Shown one piece after another: positions 1 to 6,066 of a stretch of 6,163 nucleotides of DNA; positions within the stretch are counted from its first letter, which is position 1; each line of letters begins with the position of its first letter. Source of the DNA: Prosthecobacter debontii (GTDB taxonomy: Bacteria > Verrucomicrobiota > Verrucomicrobiia > Verrucomicrobiales > Akkermansiaceae); NCBI GenBank assembly GCA_945883455.1, contig CAMCXJ010000123.1, positions 1 through 6,163 of the forward strand. The letters run 5' to 3'. The position numbers and the translations under genes were made by a program. The notes below the pieces were generated by a model. The model saw only the letters and a list, made by a program, of their open reading frames with translations. It was not told the DNA's origin and did not search any database.

Positions 1-961
1 CCCGCGCCTTCGCTCCCTCGAGGAGATCCGCTTCATCGCCGATTTTTTCCACATCACCGAGGGCGGGCAAAATCCTATCCAGCGCACCTTGGCTCACCTC
101 CGCCGTGCGCCCGAGTCCGCGCAAGCCGTTGCGGCAGACCGACCATACGGCAACGTCAGGCAGATTCTCCAGATCGCGCCAGAACCGACCGCTCGGCACG
201 CCGCCCAGCCGCAGCACCTTCGAAGGCGGACGGCTTTTCAACGCCCCATCCTCTCCCCTCACCGCGAGATTCCGAAGTGCCTCGCGCAGACCGCTCGTCG
301 CCTCCACCACCACTGGCGCGGCGAGATCCCGGCAGAAATGAAACACCTCCTCGCGCTCCGACTCCTCCAACTCGCCAACCATCACCACCAAGCCCTTTCT
401 CGTCCTTTCGCGCAACCAGCGGGCCAAGCCGCCGACATTCGGTCTTCCGAAATCCACGGAAAACTCCCCGATGTCTAGCCCCCCGAAGTCCGCCTCGCCG
501 ATCGTGAAATGCTCATCCAGCGGCACATTCCGATGAAGTGGGCCTTTCCCTTCCCACGTAGCTAAATCCTCTGACACATATCCAGAGAAAATCCCCGCCT
601 GCACAATCGCCTGCGGCGCACCGCTATCAGCGAACTCCGCCGGCCTGTCCGCGGTGATCAGCACCAGCGGCCTTGCCTGATAAAACGCTTCCACCACAGC
701 AGGCAAAAGCTCCGCCACCGCCGTGCCACTCGTCACCACCACCGCGCAGGGTTTCCCCGTCGCCATCGTCCGGCCGAGTGCGAAAAAACCCGCCGCACGT
801 TCTTCGAAATGGCTCCAGACCTTCACCTTCCCCGCGTCCTCCATGCGAGAAAGCACCTCCAGCAAAACCGCGTTTCGTGCCCCGCCGCAGACCACGAATT
901 CCCCCACCCCGGCCTTCACCGCATCCGTCAACACCCCGACCGCCGTCTCCCATGAATTCAC
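1..961 (-). CDS. menD: MenD (SEPHCHC synthase), N-terminal ~320 residues, truncated by window edge
   Basis: This is a thiamine-diphosphate enzyme of menaquinone synthesis. It joins isochorismate and 2-oxoglutarate (with decarboxylation) to give SEPHCHC in the cytoplasm. The frame is open from 961 to base 1. The visible part is the PYR domain (about 1-185) and most of the central domain. Recognisable pieces are VVCGGARN at 23-30 (the family's PGSR region, with Arg29 kept), EERAAGFFALGR at 53-64 with Glu54 as the likely cofactor-activating glutamate, TSGTAVAELLPAV at 77-89, TADRP at 103-107 and GAPQAIVQ at 114-121. The cofactor-binding C-terminal domain, some 230 or more residues, lies beyond the edge. 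The start is GTG at 959-961: an in-frame TAG sits at 971-973 and no other start codon lies between. The ribosome-binding site is weak (AGAAG). The gene begins 68 bases after the MFS stop. Family assignment is firm; the start is likely. Confidence 0.93.
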   Translation of the reverse strand, partial: MNSWETAVGVLTDAVKAGVGEFVVCGGARNAVLLEVLSRMEDAGKVKVWSHFEERAAGFFALGRTMATGKPCAVVVTSGTAVAELLPAVVEAFYQARPLVLITADRPAEFADSGAPQAIVQAGIFSGYVSEDLATWEGKGPLHRNVPLDEHFTIGEADFGGLDIGEFSVDFGRPNVGGLARWLRERTRKGLVVMVGELEESEREEVFHFCRDLAAPVVVEATSGLREALRNLAVRGEDGALKSRPPSKVLRLGGVPSGRFWRDLENLPDVAVWSVCRNGLRGLGRTAEVSQGALDRILPALGDVEKIGDEADLLEGAKAR

Positions 962-1029
962 AACGGACTTCTAACCTTTCCCACCAAGCCCTCAACCACA
1001 AAACCGATGCACAAGGCCTCGGCTTCACC

Positions 1030-2328
1030 TCAAAGAGGCCTGCTATCTTTATGAGTTACGCGCCGCAGCCTCCGTTTCCCCCACCACAGAAGGCCGAAAA
1101 CGCTGATCGCGAAAAACGGAATCTGCCAGAGAAGAGCGCCGCGCAACGCTTCGCCGGCGGGTTCGGCTGGGAACGAGGCGAGCAGCAACGAAAAACCTAG
1201 ACTAAAGCTGCCGTAGGCGAGGTTGAAGGCGAGACCTTTCACGGAAAGGACGGTAGCACGGCGGGCGGAATCTGTCTCGCGGTTCAAGGCGCGGCTCATC
1301 GTGAAACCGAGGAAGCCGAGGGTTGTCATCAGCAGCATGGCGGGAAATAGCCCCCAATGCGGAGCTGCCGGAGCAATTCCCATCAACCCTACCAACGCCA
1401 CGCAGGCGATAATCCCAAAGCACGCGAGCGTTCCAAAGCGCTGGTTCATTTTCGCCGCGACCGTCGGCACCACATATCCCATCAACCCAAGCGCCGCGCC
1501 GATAAATCCGAAGCTCCACTCAGGTAACTCGATGAGGCGATAGTAGCTGCTGTTGATCGTAGCGAAATTCCGCACCACGCAATCGATGGCCATACCGATC
1601 ACGACGATGACCAGTGTAGCGGGATTCGTGAAAACCCACTTCGCGGTCGAGAGGATCAGCTTCAGCGCGCCGCCGCAGGCTTTTCCCAATGAATCATGAC
1701 ACAGCTTTTTCGGCTCGACCATGCGCAGGGTGATCACCACACAAAACAGCGCCTGCACCAGCACCAGCGCGACCGGTAGTCGGTGGGCGAAAGATGCGGA
1801 AATCGCCCAGCTTTCCGGCAAAATGCGGTTCACCACCGCCGGATCATACATGAGACCACCGAGGATCATCGCAAACACGTAAGCAACGGAGCGCAGCCGC
1901 ATCGCCCGCGCCAAAGCCGAATCCCATGCCTGCTCGCGGTTTTTTTCCGGCAGGGAATCGTAGGCCAGCGCCTCATCCGCACCGCTCGCCGCCGCCTCGG
2001 AAAGGCCGGAGAGCAACCGATTCACCACACAGATAGAAAAAAGCAGCCATCCGCCGTCTTTCGGAGCAAAAAGCAAACAGGACATCTCCGCCACCATCAG
2101 CAGCGAGGCCGTGACTAGCAGCTTCTTGCGCCCGATAGTGTCGGCCAGCGCACCGGAGGGAACCTCGAAGAGGAAAATCGTCGCCGCCCAGATCAGGTTG
2201 AGCATGACGTATTGGTCAAGCGTCAGCCCGAGATCTAGGAACAGGATCGCAAGAATCGGGTAGTAGGCGCGCGCGTTGTAAAGCGCGACAAACCAAACAT
2301 ACCTCCCGGGATTGCCCGCCATTTCCAT
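1030..2328 (-). CDS. Major facilitator superfamily (MFS) transporter, substrate unknown
   Basis: This 432-residue inner-membrane protein has about twelve hydrophobic segments, the usual MFS layout. The first helix begins near residue 10. The MFS motif A region follows helix 2 as FEVPSGALAD (54-63) and GRKK (66-69), a signature of the cytoplasmic loop 2-3. SGADEALAYDSL at 115-126 resembles the helix 4 region of drug/metabolite MFS members. A longer polar loop near 205-230 separates the two halves, and the C-terminus is basic. The ATG at 2326-2328 is favoured over the second ATG two codons later because GGAAG stands 6 bases upstream. The gene starts 33 bases after the helicase stop and ends 68 bases before menD, so co-transcription is plausible. 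Neither neighbour reveals the substrate; an efflux or sugar/metabolite role would be guesswork. Confidence 0.88.
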   Translation of the reverse strand: MEMAGNPGRYVWFVALYNARAYYPILAILFLDLGLTLDQYVMLNLIWAATIFLFEVPSGALADTIGRKKLLVTASLLMVAEMSCLLFAPKDGGWLLFSICVVNRLLSGLSEAAASGADEALAYDSLPEKNREQAWDSALARAMRLRSVAYVFAMILGGLMYDPAVVNRILPESWAISASFAHRLPVALVLVQALFCVVITLRMVEPKKLCHDSLGKACGGALKLILSTAKWVFTNPATLVIVVIGMAIDCVVRNFATINSSYYRLIELPEWSFGFIGAALGLMGYVVPTVAAKMNQRFGTLACFGIIACVALVGLMGIAPAAPHWGLFPAMLLMTTLGFLGFTMSRALNRETDSARRATVLSVKGLAFNLAYGSFSLGFSLLLASFPAEPAGEALRGALLWQIPFFAISVFGLLWWGKRRLRRVTHKDSRPL

Positions 2329-2332
2329 CCGG

Positions 2333-2340
2333 CTCTTCCT
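2333..2340 (-). promoter_or_regulatory. Ribosome-binding site of the MFS gene
   Basis: On the minus strand AGGAAGAG, with core GGAAG at 2335-2339, stands 6 bases before the ATG at 2326-2328. It is the only clear Shine-Dalgarno sequence in front of a confident gene in the window and it decides the start codon. It lies at the end of the 27-bp intergenic repeat copy, so the repeat appears to have contributed this site. Confidence 0.65.
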
Positions 2341-2359
2341 TGAGGTTTAAGGTTTAAAA
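2333..2359 (+). repeat. Intergenic AT-rich repeat, copy 1 (helicase-MFS linker)
   Basis: This 27-bp element matches the minus strand of 5407-5433 at 24 of 27 positions. The core here is TTGAGGTTTAAGGTTTAAAA (2340-2359). The other copy differs in the core by a single G to C change. The element fills almost the whole 33-base gap between the helicase stop (2362-2364) and the MFS start. Relative to transcription it is inverted compared with the other copy, which argues against a simple conserved leader and favours a small dispersed intergenic repeat or a DNA-binding site. The function is unknown. Confidence 0.6.
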
Positions 2360-2361
2360 GT

Positions 2362-4065
2362 TTACTGATTTGGCCCGCGGTCGTGATCCATGCGGAATGC
2401 CTTGCCGCGCAGCTTCGCGTTGCGGGTTTTCTGAATTGCTTGATCTGCCAAGCCCTCCGGTACATCAATCAAACAATGTTTCGGGAACAAAGTGATCCTT
2501 CCGAGTGATCCATCCGGCAGACCGGCCTCGCGATACATCATACCGACGATGTCCTTAGGCATGATTCCCGCGCCTTTTCCAAGCGAGATGAATAGCCGCG
2601 TCATACCGCCCTCGATCGCCCCGGCGTCCCTCATGCCTCCGCGCTCGTAAGTTTTCTCCCGTGGCGCATAATCGCGACCCTCGGGACGCGCGCGCGGCTC
2701 ACCCCTGTCCTTCTTGAAATCTTTCCTCGCCGTTTCCGGCTCGCGGTCTTCTTGGATCGCCTCGCCTTCTCTCCCGCTCGTCTCCCTGAGCATGGTGATC
2801 AGCGCCCCGGCGATGTCTGTCGGCGTGTGACCCTGCTCCAGCAAACGGTCGATATTTTCCTGGTAGGTGTCAAAGCCGCCGGTCTCAAGGCGCTCCTTGA
2901 GCGTTTCGAAAATCAGATCCGCACGGCGTCCCTCAACCTGCTCGACAGAAGGGATTTTCTCGCGCTTGATGACTTGGCGCGTGTAGCGCTCGATGGCTTG
3001 CAGGCGATAGATTTCCTTTCCGAAAACGAACGAAACCGCCCGCCCGGAACGACCCGCCCGGCCGGTGCGCCCGATGCGGTGGACGTAGTCCTCGGGGTCG
3101 GTGGGTAGGTCGTAGTTGAAAACGATATCGATCTCATCGATATCCAGCCCGCGTGCCGCCACATCGGTGGCGACGAGGAGTTCGACAGCCCCTTCACGGA
3201 AGCGCTTCAACACCCGCTCGCGCATCTGCTGGGTGATGTCGCCATGCAAACGGTCGGCGGCATAACCGCGGTTCACCAGATCCTCCGTGCATTCATCCAC
3301 GCTGCGCTTGGTGTTGCAGAAAATGATACCGAGGCGCGGCGGATTCATGTCGAGGATACGCGAAAGCACCTCCACCTTGGAGCGCTGGCGCACCTCGTAA
3401 TAGGCCTGCTCGACGGTCGAGACGGTCATCGCCTTCTGCTCGATCTCGATAAGCTCCGGATTGTTTCCAAACTTCTTGATGAAAGTGGAAACGCCGCGGT
3501 TCATCGTCGCGGAGAAGAAAAGGATCTGCCGCTCCTTGGGCAGCGCGGCGAGGATCTCATCCATCTCCTCCTTGAAGCCCATGTCCAGCATGCGGTCGGC
3601 CTCGTCGAGGATCGCCATGCGAATGCGGCTGGCATCGAAGGAGCCGCGCTTGAGGTGATCGAGCAAACGCCCCGGAGTGCCGACGACAAGCTGCGCCCCA
3701 TCGCGCAACGCGCGGAGCTGTCGATCCATCGGCGCGCCACCATAAACAGGAGTCGCCTGAAGGCCTTTTTTCTTCACACCGAGGCGGTGGACTTCCTCAC
3801 AGACCTGCACGGCAAGCTCCCGCGTCGGGCATAGTATCAGCACCTGCGGGAAACGCTGGGTGACATCGATATTTGCCAAGGCGGGCAGTGCGAAGGCGGC
3901 CGTTTTCCCGGAACCGGTAGCGGAGAGTCCCAAGATATCCTTACCGGCGAGCGCGGGCGGGATGCTGAGCGCTTGGATGGGAGAAGGCCGCTCGTAGCCG
4001 AGGATTTCGATGGCGGCAAGAAGATCATCGGGAAGCCCGAGCTCGGAAAAGGGAGGTGTATCCAT
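2362..4065 (-). CDS. deaD: DEAD-box ATP-dependent RNA helicase, DeaD/CsdA-like with C-terminal DbpA-type RNA-binding domain
   Basis: This cytoplasmic RNA helicase uses ATP to unwind short RNA duplexes. Family members assist ribosome assembly, mRNA turnover and cold adaptation. Counting from the ATG at 4063-4065 (567 residues), the helicase motifs come in order: Q motif with Phe6 and Gln31, Walker A ATGSGKT 49-55, PTRELA 80-85, TPGR 130-133, DEAD 154-157, SAT 185-187, ATDVAARGLD 299-308 and HRIGRTGR 329-336. A dimerisation-like segment follows, then a charged low-complexity linker (about 435-485). Residues 489-560 form a DbpA-type RNA-binding fold, beginning TRLFISLGKGAG and ending near KLRGKAF. 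The full set of catalytic residues is present. An upstream ATG at 4108-4110 would add 15 basic residues encoded through a hairpin. I prefer the internal ATG because helicases of this family start close to the Q motif; neither has a Shine-Dalgarno sequence. DbpA is shorter, so DeaD/CsdA is the better name, though orthology is inferred. Confidence 0.9.
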   Translation of the reverse strand: MDTPPFSELGLPDDLLAAIEILGYERPSPIQALSIPPALAGKDILGLSATGSGKTAAFALPALANIDVTQRFPQVLILCPTRELAVQVCEEVHRLGVKKKGLQATPVYGGAPMDRQLRALRDGAQLVVGTPGRLLDHLKRGSFDASRIRMAILDEADRMLDMGFKEEMDEILAALPKERQILFFSATMNRGVSTFIKKFGNNPELIEIEQKAMTVSTVEQAYYEVRQRSKVEVLSRILDMNPPRLGIIFCNTKRSVDECTEDLVNRGYAADRLHGDITQQMRERVLKRFREGAVELLVATDVAARGLDIDEIDIVFNYDLPTDPEDYVHRIGRTGRAGRSGRAVSFVFGKEIYRLQAIERYTRQVIKREKIPSVEQVEGRRADLIFETLKERLETGGFDTYQENIDRLLEQGHTPTDIAGALITMLRETSGREGEAIQEDREPETARKDFKKDRGEPRARPEGRDYAPREKTYERGGMRDAGAIEGGMTRLFISLGKGAGIMPKDIVGMMYREAGLPDGSLGRITLFPKHCLIDVPEGLADQAIQKTRNAKLRGKAFRMDHDRGPNQ

Positions 4066-4092
4066 AAAAAGAAAACCGCGATTTCTACGCGG
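4066..4092 (-). terminator. Terminator-like hairpin plus T-tract directly before the helicase ATG
   Basis: Read on the minus strand, CCGCG (4088-4092) and CGCGG (4076-4080) form a 5-bp all-GC stem around a 7-base loop. TTTTCTTTTT (4066-4075) follows at once and runs straight into the ATG at 4063-4065. The form is that of an intrinsic terminator, though the stem is short. No room remains for a promoter between it and the gene, so helicase transcription would have to read through it. That points either to a conditional attenuator or to a pyrimidine-rich leader that only resembles a terminator. Confidence 0.4.
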
Positions 4093-4186
4093 GGACGTGC
4101 ACCGTTGCATGGAACAGAGAAAAATTACAAGCTCCGATTCAACGCAATCGGCCCTCTACAAAAGTCACTTCGTATTGAATCGCGGT
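4075..4186 (-). promoter_or_regulatory. Possible attenuator-type leader of the helicase gene
   Basis: In the minus-strand RNA, segment A (4175-4186) can pair with two later segments: 8 bp with C (4135-4142, CGAUUCAA with UUGAAUCG), or 9 bp with E (4075-4083, ACCGCGAUU with AAUCGCGGU). Segment B (4146-4151, CCGAUU) can instead pair with C (4134-4139, AAUCGG). E is also the 3' arm of the terminator-like hairpin, whose 5' arm D is 4088-4092. A:E would exclude the terminator and A:C would allow it. The pairings are read directly from the sequence; regulation is inferred. Confidence 0.3.
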
Positions 4187-4190
4187 CGGC

Positions 4191-4262
4191 TCAGAGAAGA
4201 ATGGCACCGCTTTTGCCGATGAAGAGATAGTCCACTCCGGCGGCGTTGAAAGCTTCCGCCAC
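4191..4262 (-). pseudogene. 23-codon frame after dnaJ, likely scrap of a nucleotidyltransferase-like gene
   Basis: A GTG-initiated frame begins one base after the dnaJ stop and ends at TGA 4191-4193. Its product includes FNAAGVDYLFIGKSGAILL (residues 5-23). This strongly recalls, from memory, the N-terminal strand-helix of small nucleotidyltransferase-fold proteins, which read like GVxYLLIGGxAxxLHG and normally continue with a GYPxTTxDxDL stretch. That continuation is absent here in all three minus-strand frames, so the likeliest reading is a remnant left after deletion of the rest. It lacks a Shine-Dalgarno sequence, though coupling to dnaJ termination is possible. An alternative is a leader peptide for the downstream helicase, since its stop lies 4 bases before leader segment A. 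Confidence 0.35.
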
Positions 4263-4263
4263 T

Positions 4264-5394
4264 TTACAGATCGAAGAATCGTTTCGCTTTTTCTAGGAAG
4301 CCATGCTGCACCGGGGAGTTGTGATCGCCGATGGATTCGGAGAAGGCGCGGAGTTTTTCTTCCTGTTCCTTGTTAAGCTTCGTCGGCACCTCGACTTGGA
4401 CGGTGACGTTGAGATCGCCGCGGTGGCCGCCGGAGAGAGAAGGCATGCCTTTTTCGCGGACGCGGAACGTGGTTCCTCCTTGGGTGCCGGTTGGGATCTT
4501 GATGGAGGACTGGCCGTCGAGGGTTGGGACTTTCAGTTCGCCGCCGAGCGCCGCCGTACTGAAGGGCAGCGGGACATCGCAGAAAAGGGTGTGGCCCTCG
4601 CGCTCGAAGACATCGTGGTCAGAGACGTGGATGAAGGCGTAGAGATCGCCCGCCTCGCCGCCACGCACGCCCGCGTCACCGTTGCCGGAGGAGCGAAGAC
4701 GGACGCCGGTATCAACTCCCGCCGGGATGCGGAGCTTGATGCGGGTCTCGCGCTCAACGCGGCCCTCGCCCCGGCAATCTCCGCAGGGATCGGAAACGAT
4801 CTCGCCGTTGCCGCGGCATTCCGGGCAGGTGCTCTGCTGGATGAAAATGCCCGCCTGCCGCCCGACGACCCCGCGCCCGCCGCAGGTGGAGCAGGTTTTC
4901 ACGCCGCCCGAGCCTTTCGAGCCGGACGCATTACATTTGCCACAGGGGACGTTGCGCTCGATTTCGAGTTCCTTCTCCACGCCTTTGGCCGCCTCTTCCA
5001 AGGTGATTTCAAGATCGTAGCGCAGATCGGAGCCGCGCTGCTTGCCGGATTTCTTGCGTCCGCCGCCGCCGAAAAATTCCTCAAAGCCGCCGCCGAATGC
5101 ACCGCCGAAGACCTGCGAGAAAATGTCCGCCGGATCGTGGAAACCGCCGCGTCCACCGCCGCCCATGCCGCCATTGAAAGCGGAGTGGCCGTAACGGTCG
5201 TAGGCCGCGCGCTTGTCGGGATCGGAAAGCGCCTCGTAGGCTTGCCCGAGTTCCTTGAACTTTTCCTCGGCGGTGTTGTCGCCAGGGTTCTTGTCCGGAT
5301 GGTATCTCACCGCGAGCTTGCGGTAGGCCTTCTTGATTTCGGAAGCATCTGCGTTTTTCGGGACTTCGAGGATTTCGTAGTAATCGCGGGGCAT
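4264..5394 (-). CDS. dnaJ: Chaperone protein DnaJ (type A Hsp40)
   Basis: This cytoplasmic co-chaperone delivers unfolded substrates to DnaK and stimulates its ATPase. It has 376 residues, the usual length. The J domain covers about 1-70, with HPD at 32-34. A Gly/Phe-rich region runs about 73-112. The zinc-binding domain has four cysteine pairs at 151/154, 168/171, 190/193 and 204/207, and the C-terminal substrate-binding and dimerisation domains follow. The first zinc motif reads CGKCNASG, with Ala where CxxCxGxG has Gly; the other three are canonical. The ATG start gives the standard MPRDYYEIL N-terminus. There is no Shine-Dalgarno sequence in front of it, the upstream bases being AAAGTTTCC. 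It follows grpE by 40 bases and is very probably in the same transcript. The plus strand is open across most of this gene, an effect of codon bias. Confidence 0.97.
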   Translation of the reverse strand: MPRDYYEILEVPKNADASEIKKAYRKLAVRYHPDKNPGDNTAEEKFKELGQAYEALSDPDKRAAYDRYGHSAFNGGMGGGGRGGFHDPADIFSQVFGGAFGGGFEEFFGGGGRKKSGKQRGSDLRYDLEITLEEAAKGVEKELEIERNVPCGKCNASGSKGSGGVKTCSTCGGRGVVGRQAGIFIQQSTCPECRGNGEIVSDPCGDCRGEGRVERETRIKLRIPAGVDTGVRLRSSGNGDAGVRGGEAGDLYAFIHVSDHDVFEREGHTLFCDVPLPFSTAALGGELKVPTLDGQSSIKIPTGTQGGTTFRVREKGMPSLSGGHRGDLNVTVQVEVPTKLNKEQEEKLRAFSESIGDHNSPVQHGFLEKAKRFFDL

Positions 5395-5406
5395 GGAAAC
5401 TTTAAA

Positions 5407-5433
5407 TTTTAAACGTTAAACCTCAAATAAGAG
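5407..5433 (-). repeat. Intergenic AT-rich repeat, copy 2 (grpE-dnaJ linker)
   Basis: The minus strand here matches 2333-2359 at 24 of 27 positions; the core is TTGAGGTTTAACGTTTAAAA (5407-5426). It fills most of the 40-base gap between the grpE stop (5435-5437) and the dnaJ ATG. In this copy the element points along transcription, opposite to the helicase-MFS copy. Two of the three mismatches fall on the bases that make the Shine-Dalgarno core in the other copy, so it offers no ribosome-binding site here. The core is close to a palindrome around ACGT. Confidence 0.6.
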
Positions 5434-5434
5434 G

Positions 5435-5980
5435 TCACTCCGGTGTCGCGGCGGTTTGAGTGGTGGCGACGATGACGGAGGCGGGGCGGAGGAGGCGGTC
5501 GCGAAGTTTGTAGCCGCGGCGGGTAACGCGGAGGATCTCGCCTTCGGGTTGGTCGGAGAGTTCCTGCGAGACGGCATCATGGAGGTTCGGGTTGAATTGG
5601 CCGGTGACGGGGATTTCCTCGACGCCTTGGTTGAAGAGAAATTCGGCGAGCTGTTTGCGAACCATGTCCATGCCGATGTAGATCATCGAGGAGGTGTCTT
5701 GCGCAGCGGCCTGCATGCCCATCTCGAAGTTGTCGATGACCGGGAGCAAGTCTTCGAGCAGGCGCTGGTTCGCATAGCGGATGGCCTCCTCGCGTTCGCG
5801 GGCGGTGCGCTTGCGGAGATTATCCATTTCGGCGGCGGTGCGGAGGGATAGCTCCTTCCATTTCGAAGCCTCGGCCTCAAGTTGTTCCCACGGATCTAGT
5901 TCCACGGCTGGTTCGGCGGTGGTTTGCGGGGCTTCGGTCGCCTCGGTTTCGTCGTTCTTCTGGGATTCGTCCTGCTGCAT
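5435..5980 (-). CDS. grpE: GrpE, nucleotide exchange factor of DnaK
   Basis: GrpE dimers release ADP from DnaK and reset the Hsp70 cycle; in many bacteria they also act as a thermosensor. From the ATG at 5978-5980 the protein has 181 residues. An acidic, Gln/Thr/Glu-rich disordered N-terminus (about 1-27) leads into the long dimer coiled coil, with WKELSLRTAAEMDNLRKR around 41-58. LLEDLLPVIDNFEMGM follows, then the beta-domain signatures FNPNLHDAV and RGYKLRDRLLRPASVIVA near the C-terminus. The length is usual. A TTG at 6014-6016 would add 12 residues; it overlaps the stop of the upstream small frame, so coupled initiation is conceivable. I prefer the ATG because the extra residues are not acidic like the rest of the tail and TTGACC may be a promoter box. 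Neither start has a Shine-Dalgarno sequence. dnaJ follows after 40 bases. Confidence 0.95.
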   Translation of the reverse strand: MQQDESQKNDETEATEAPQTTAEPAVELDPWEQLEAEASKWKELSLRTAAEMDNLRKRTAREREEAIRYANQRLLEDLLPVIDNFEMGMQAAAQDTSSMIYIGMDMVRKQLAEFLFNQGVEEIPVTGQFNPNLHDAVSQELSDQPEGEILRVTRRGYKLRDRLLRPASVIVATTQTAATPE

Positions 5981-5988
5981 ATGCGGTA

Positions 5989-6016
5989 TGTGTAGCCGGG
6001 AAACCCGATTGGTCAA
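5989..6016 (-). promoter_or_regulatory. Possible grpE promoter giving a very short leader
   Basis: On the minus strand TTGACC (6011-6016) resembles a -35 box (TTGACA). After a 16-base spacer, TACACA (5989-5994) is a poor -10 match. A start some 6-8 bases further on would fall at or next to the ATG at 5978-5980, implying a leaderless or nearly leaderless grpE mRNA, which fits the missing Shine-Dalgarno sequence. The spacer holds a small inverted repeat CGGG-AAA-CCCG (5997-6007 on the plus strand). No CIRCE repeat is present. Confidence 0.25.
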
Positions 6017-6066
6017 CCCCGGCGAGGTACGGGAACTCGCGATACTAACGGGCTATTATGTTTCAT
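6013..6066 (-). CDS. Possible 17-residue small protein or leader peptide upstream of grpE
   Basis: The frame runs from ATG 6064-6066 to TGA 6013-6015 and encodes MKHNSPLVSRVPVPRRG. I recognise no family. The support is its initiation site: AGGAGG at 6073-6078 lies 6 bases before the ATG, the strongest ribosome-binding site in the window. Its stop overlaps the TTG alternative start of grpE in a TTGA arrangement, which could couple the two. The peptide is basic, with four Arg/Lys plus one His, and has no membrane segment. It may be a leader peptide, a true small protein, or a chance frame behind a purine-rich stretch. Confidence 0.3.
   Translation of the reverse strand: MKHNSPLVSRVPVPRRG

Noticed and set aside
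627..1028. 133-codon frame on the minus strand overlapping the menD start
   Set aside because: It is a shifted frame of menD, Gly/Arg-rich and featureless; the menD frame carries all family motifs.
1014..1041. 7-bp inverted repeat AGGCCTC/GAGGCCT around the MFS stop codon, considered as a terminator
   Set aside because: The loop is 14 bases, no T-tract follows on the minus strand, and half of it is MFS coding sequence.
673..1200. 175-codon plus-strand frame, Pro/Ser/Arg-rich
   Set aside because: It is antisense to menD and the MFS 3' end; its composition is typical of a shadow frame.
3244..3834. 196-codon open frame on the plus strand
   Set aside because: It lies wholly antisense to helicase motifs and has no recognisable domain.
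4066..4110. Upstream ATG (4108-4110) as helicase start
   Set aside because: It adds 15 basic residues encoded through a hairpin and T-tract, has no ribosome-binding site, and is longer than typical helicase N-termini before the Q motif.
4120..4151. CCGATT/AATCGG hairpin followed by TTTTT on the minus strand, considered as a dnaJ terminator
   Set aside because: The stem is only 6 bp with three A-T pairs, and the T-run begins 9 bases after it; it makes more sense as part of the alternative leader pairings.
4303..5412. 369-codon open frame on the plus strand
   Set aside because: It is exactly antisense to dnaJ, Ala/Gly/Val-rich with no domain pattern; open antisense frames are expected from G+C-rich third-position bias.
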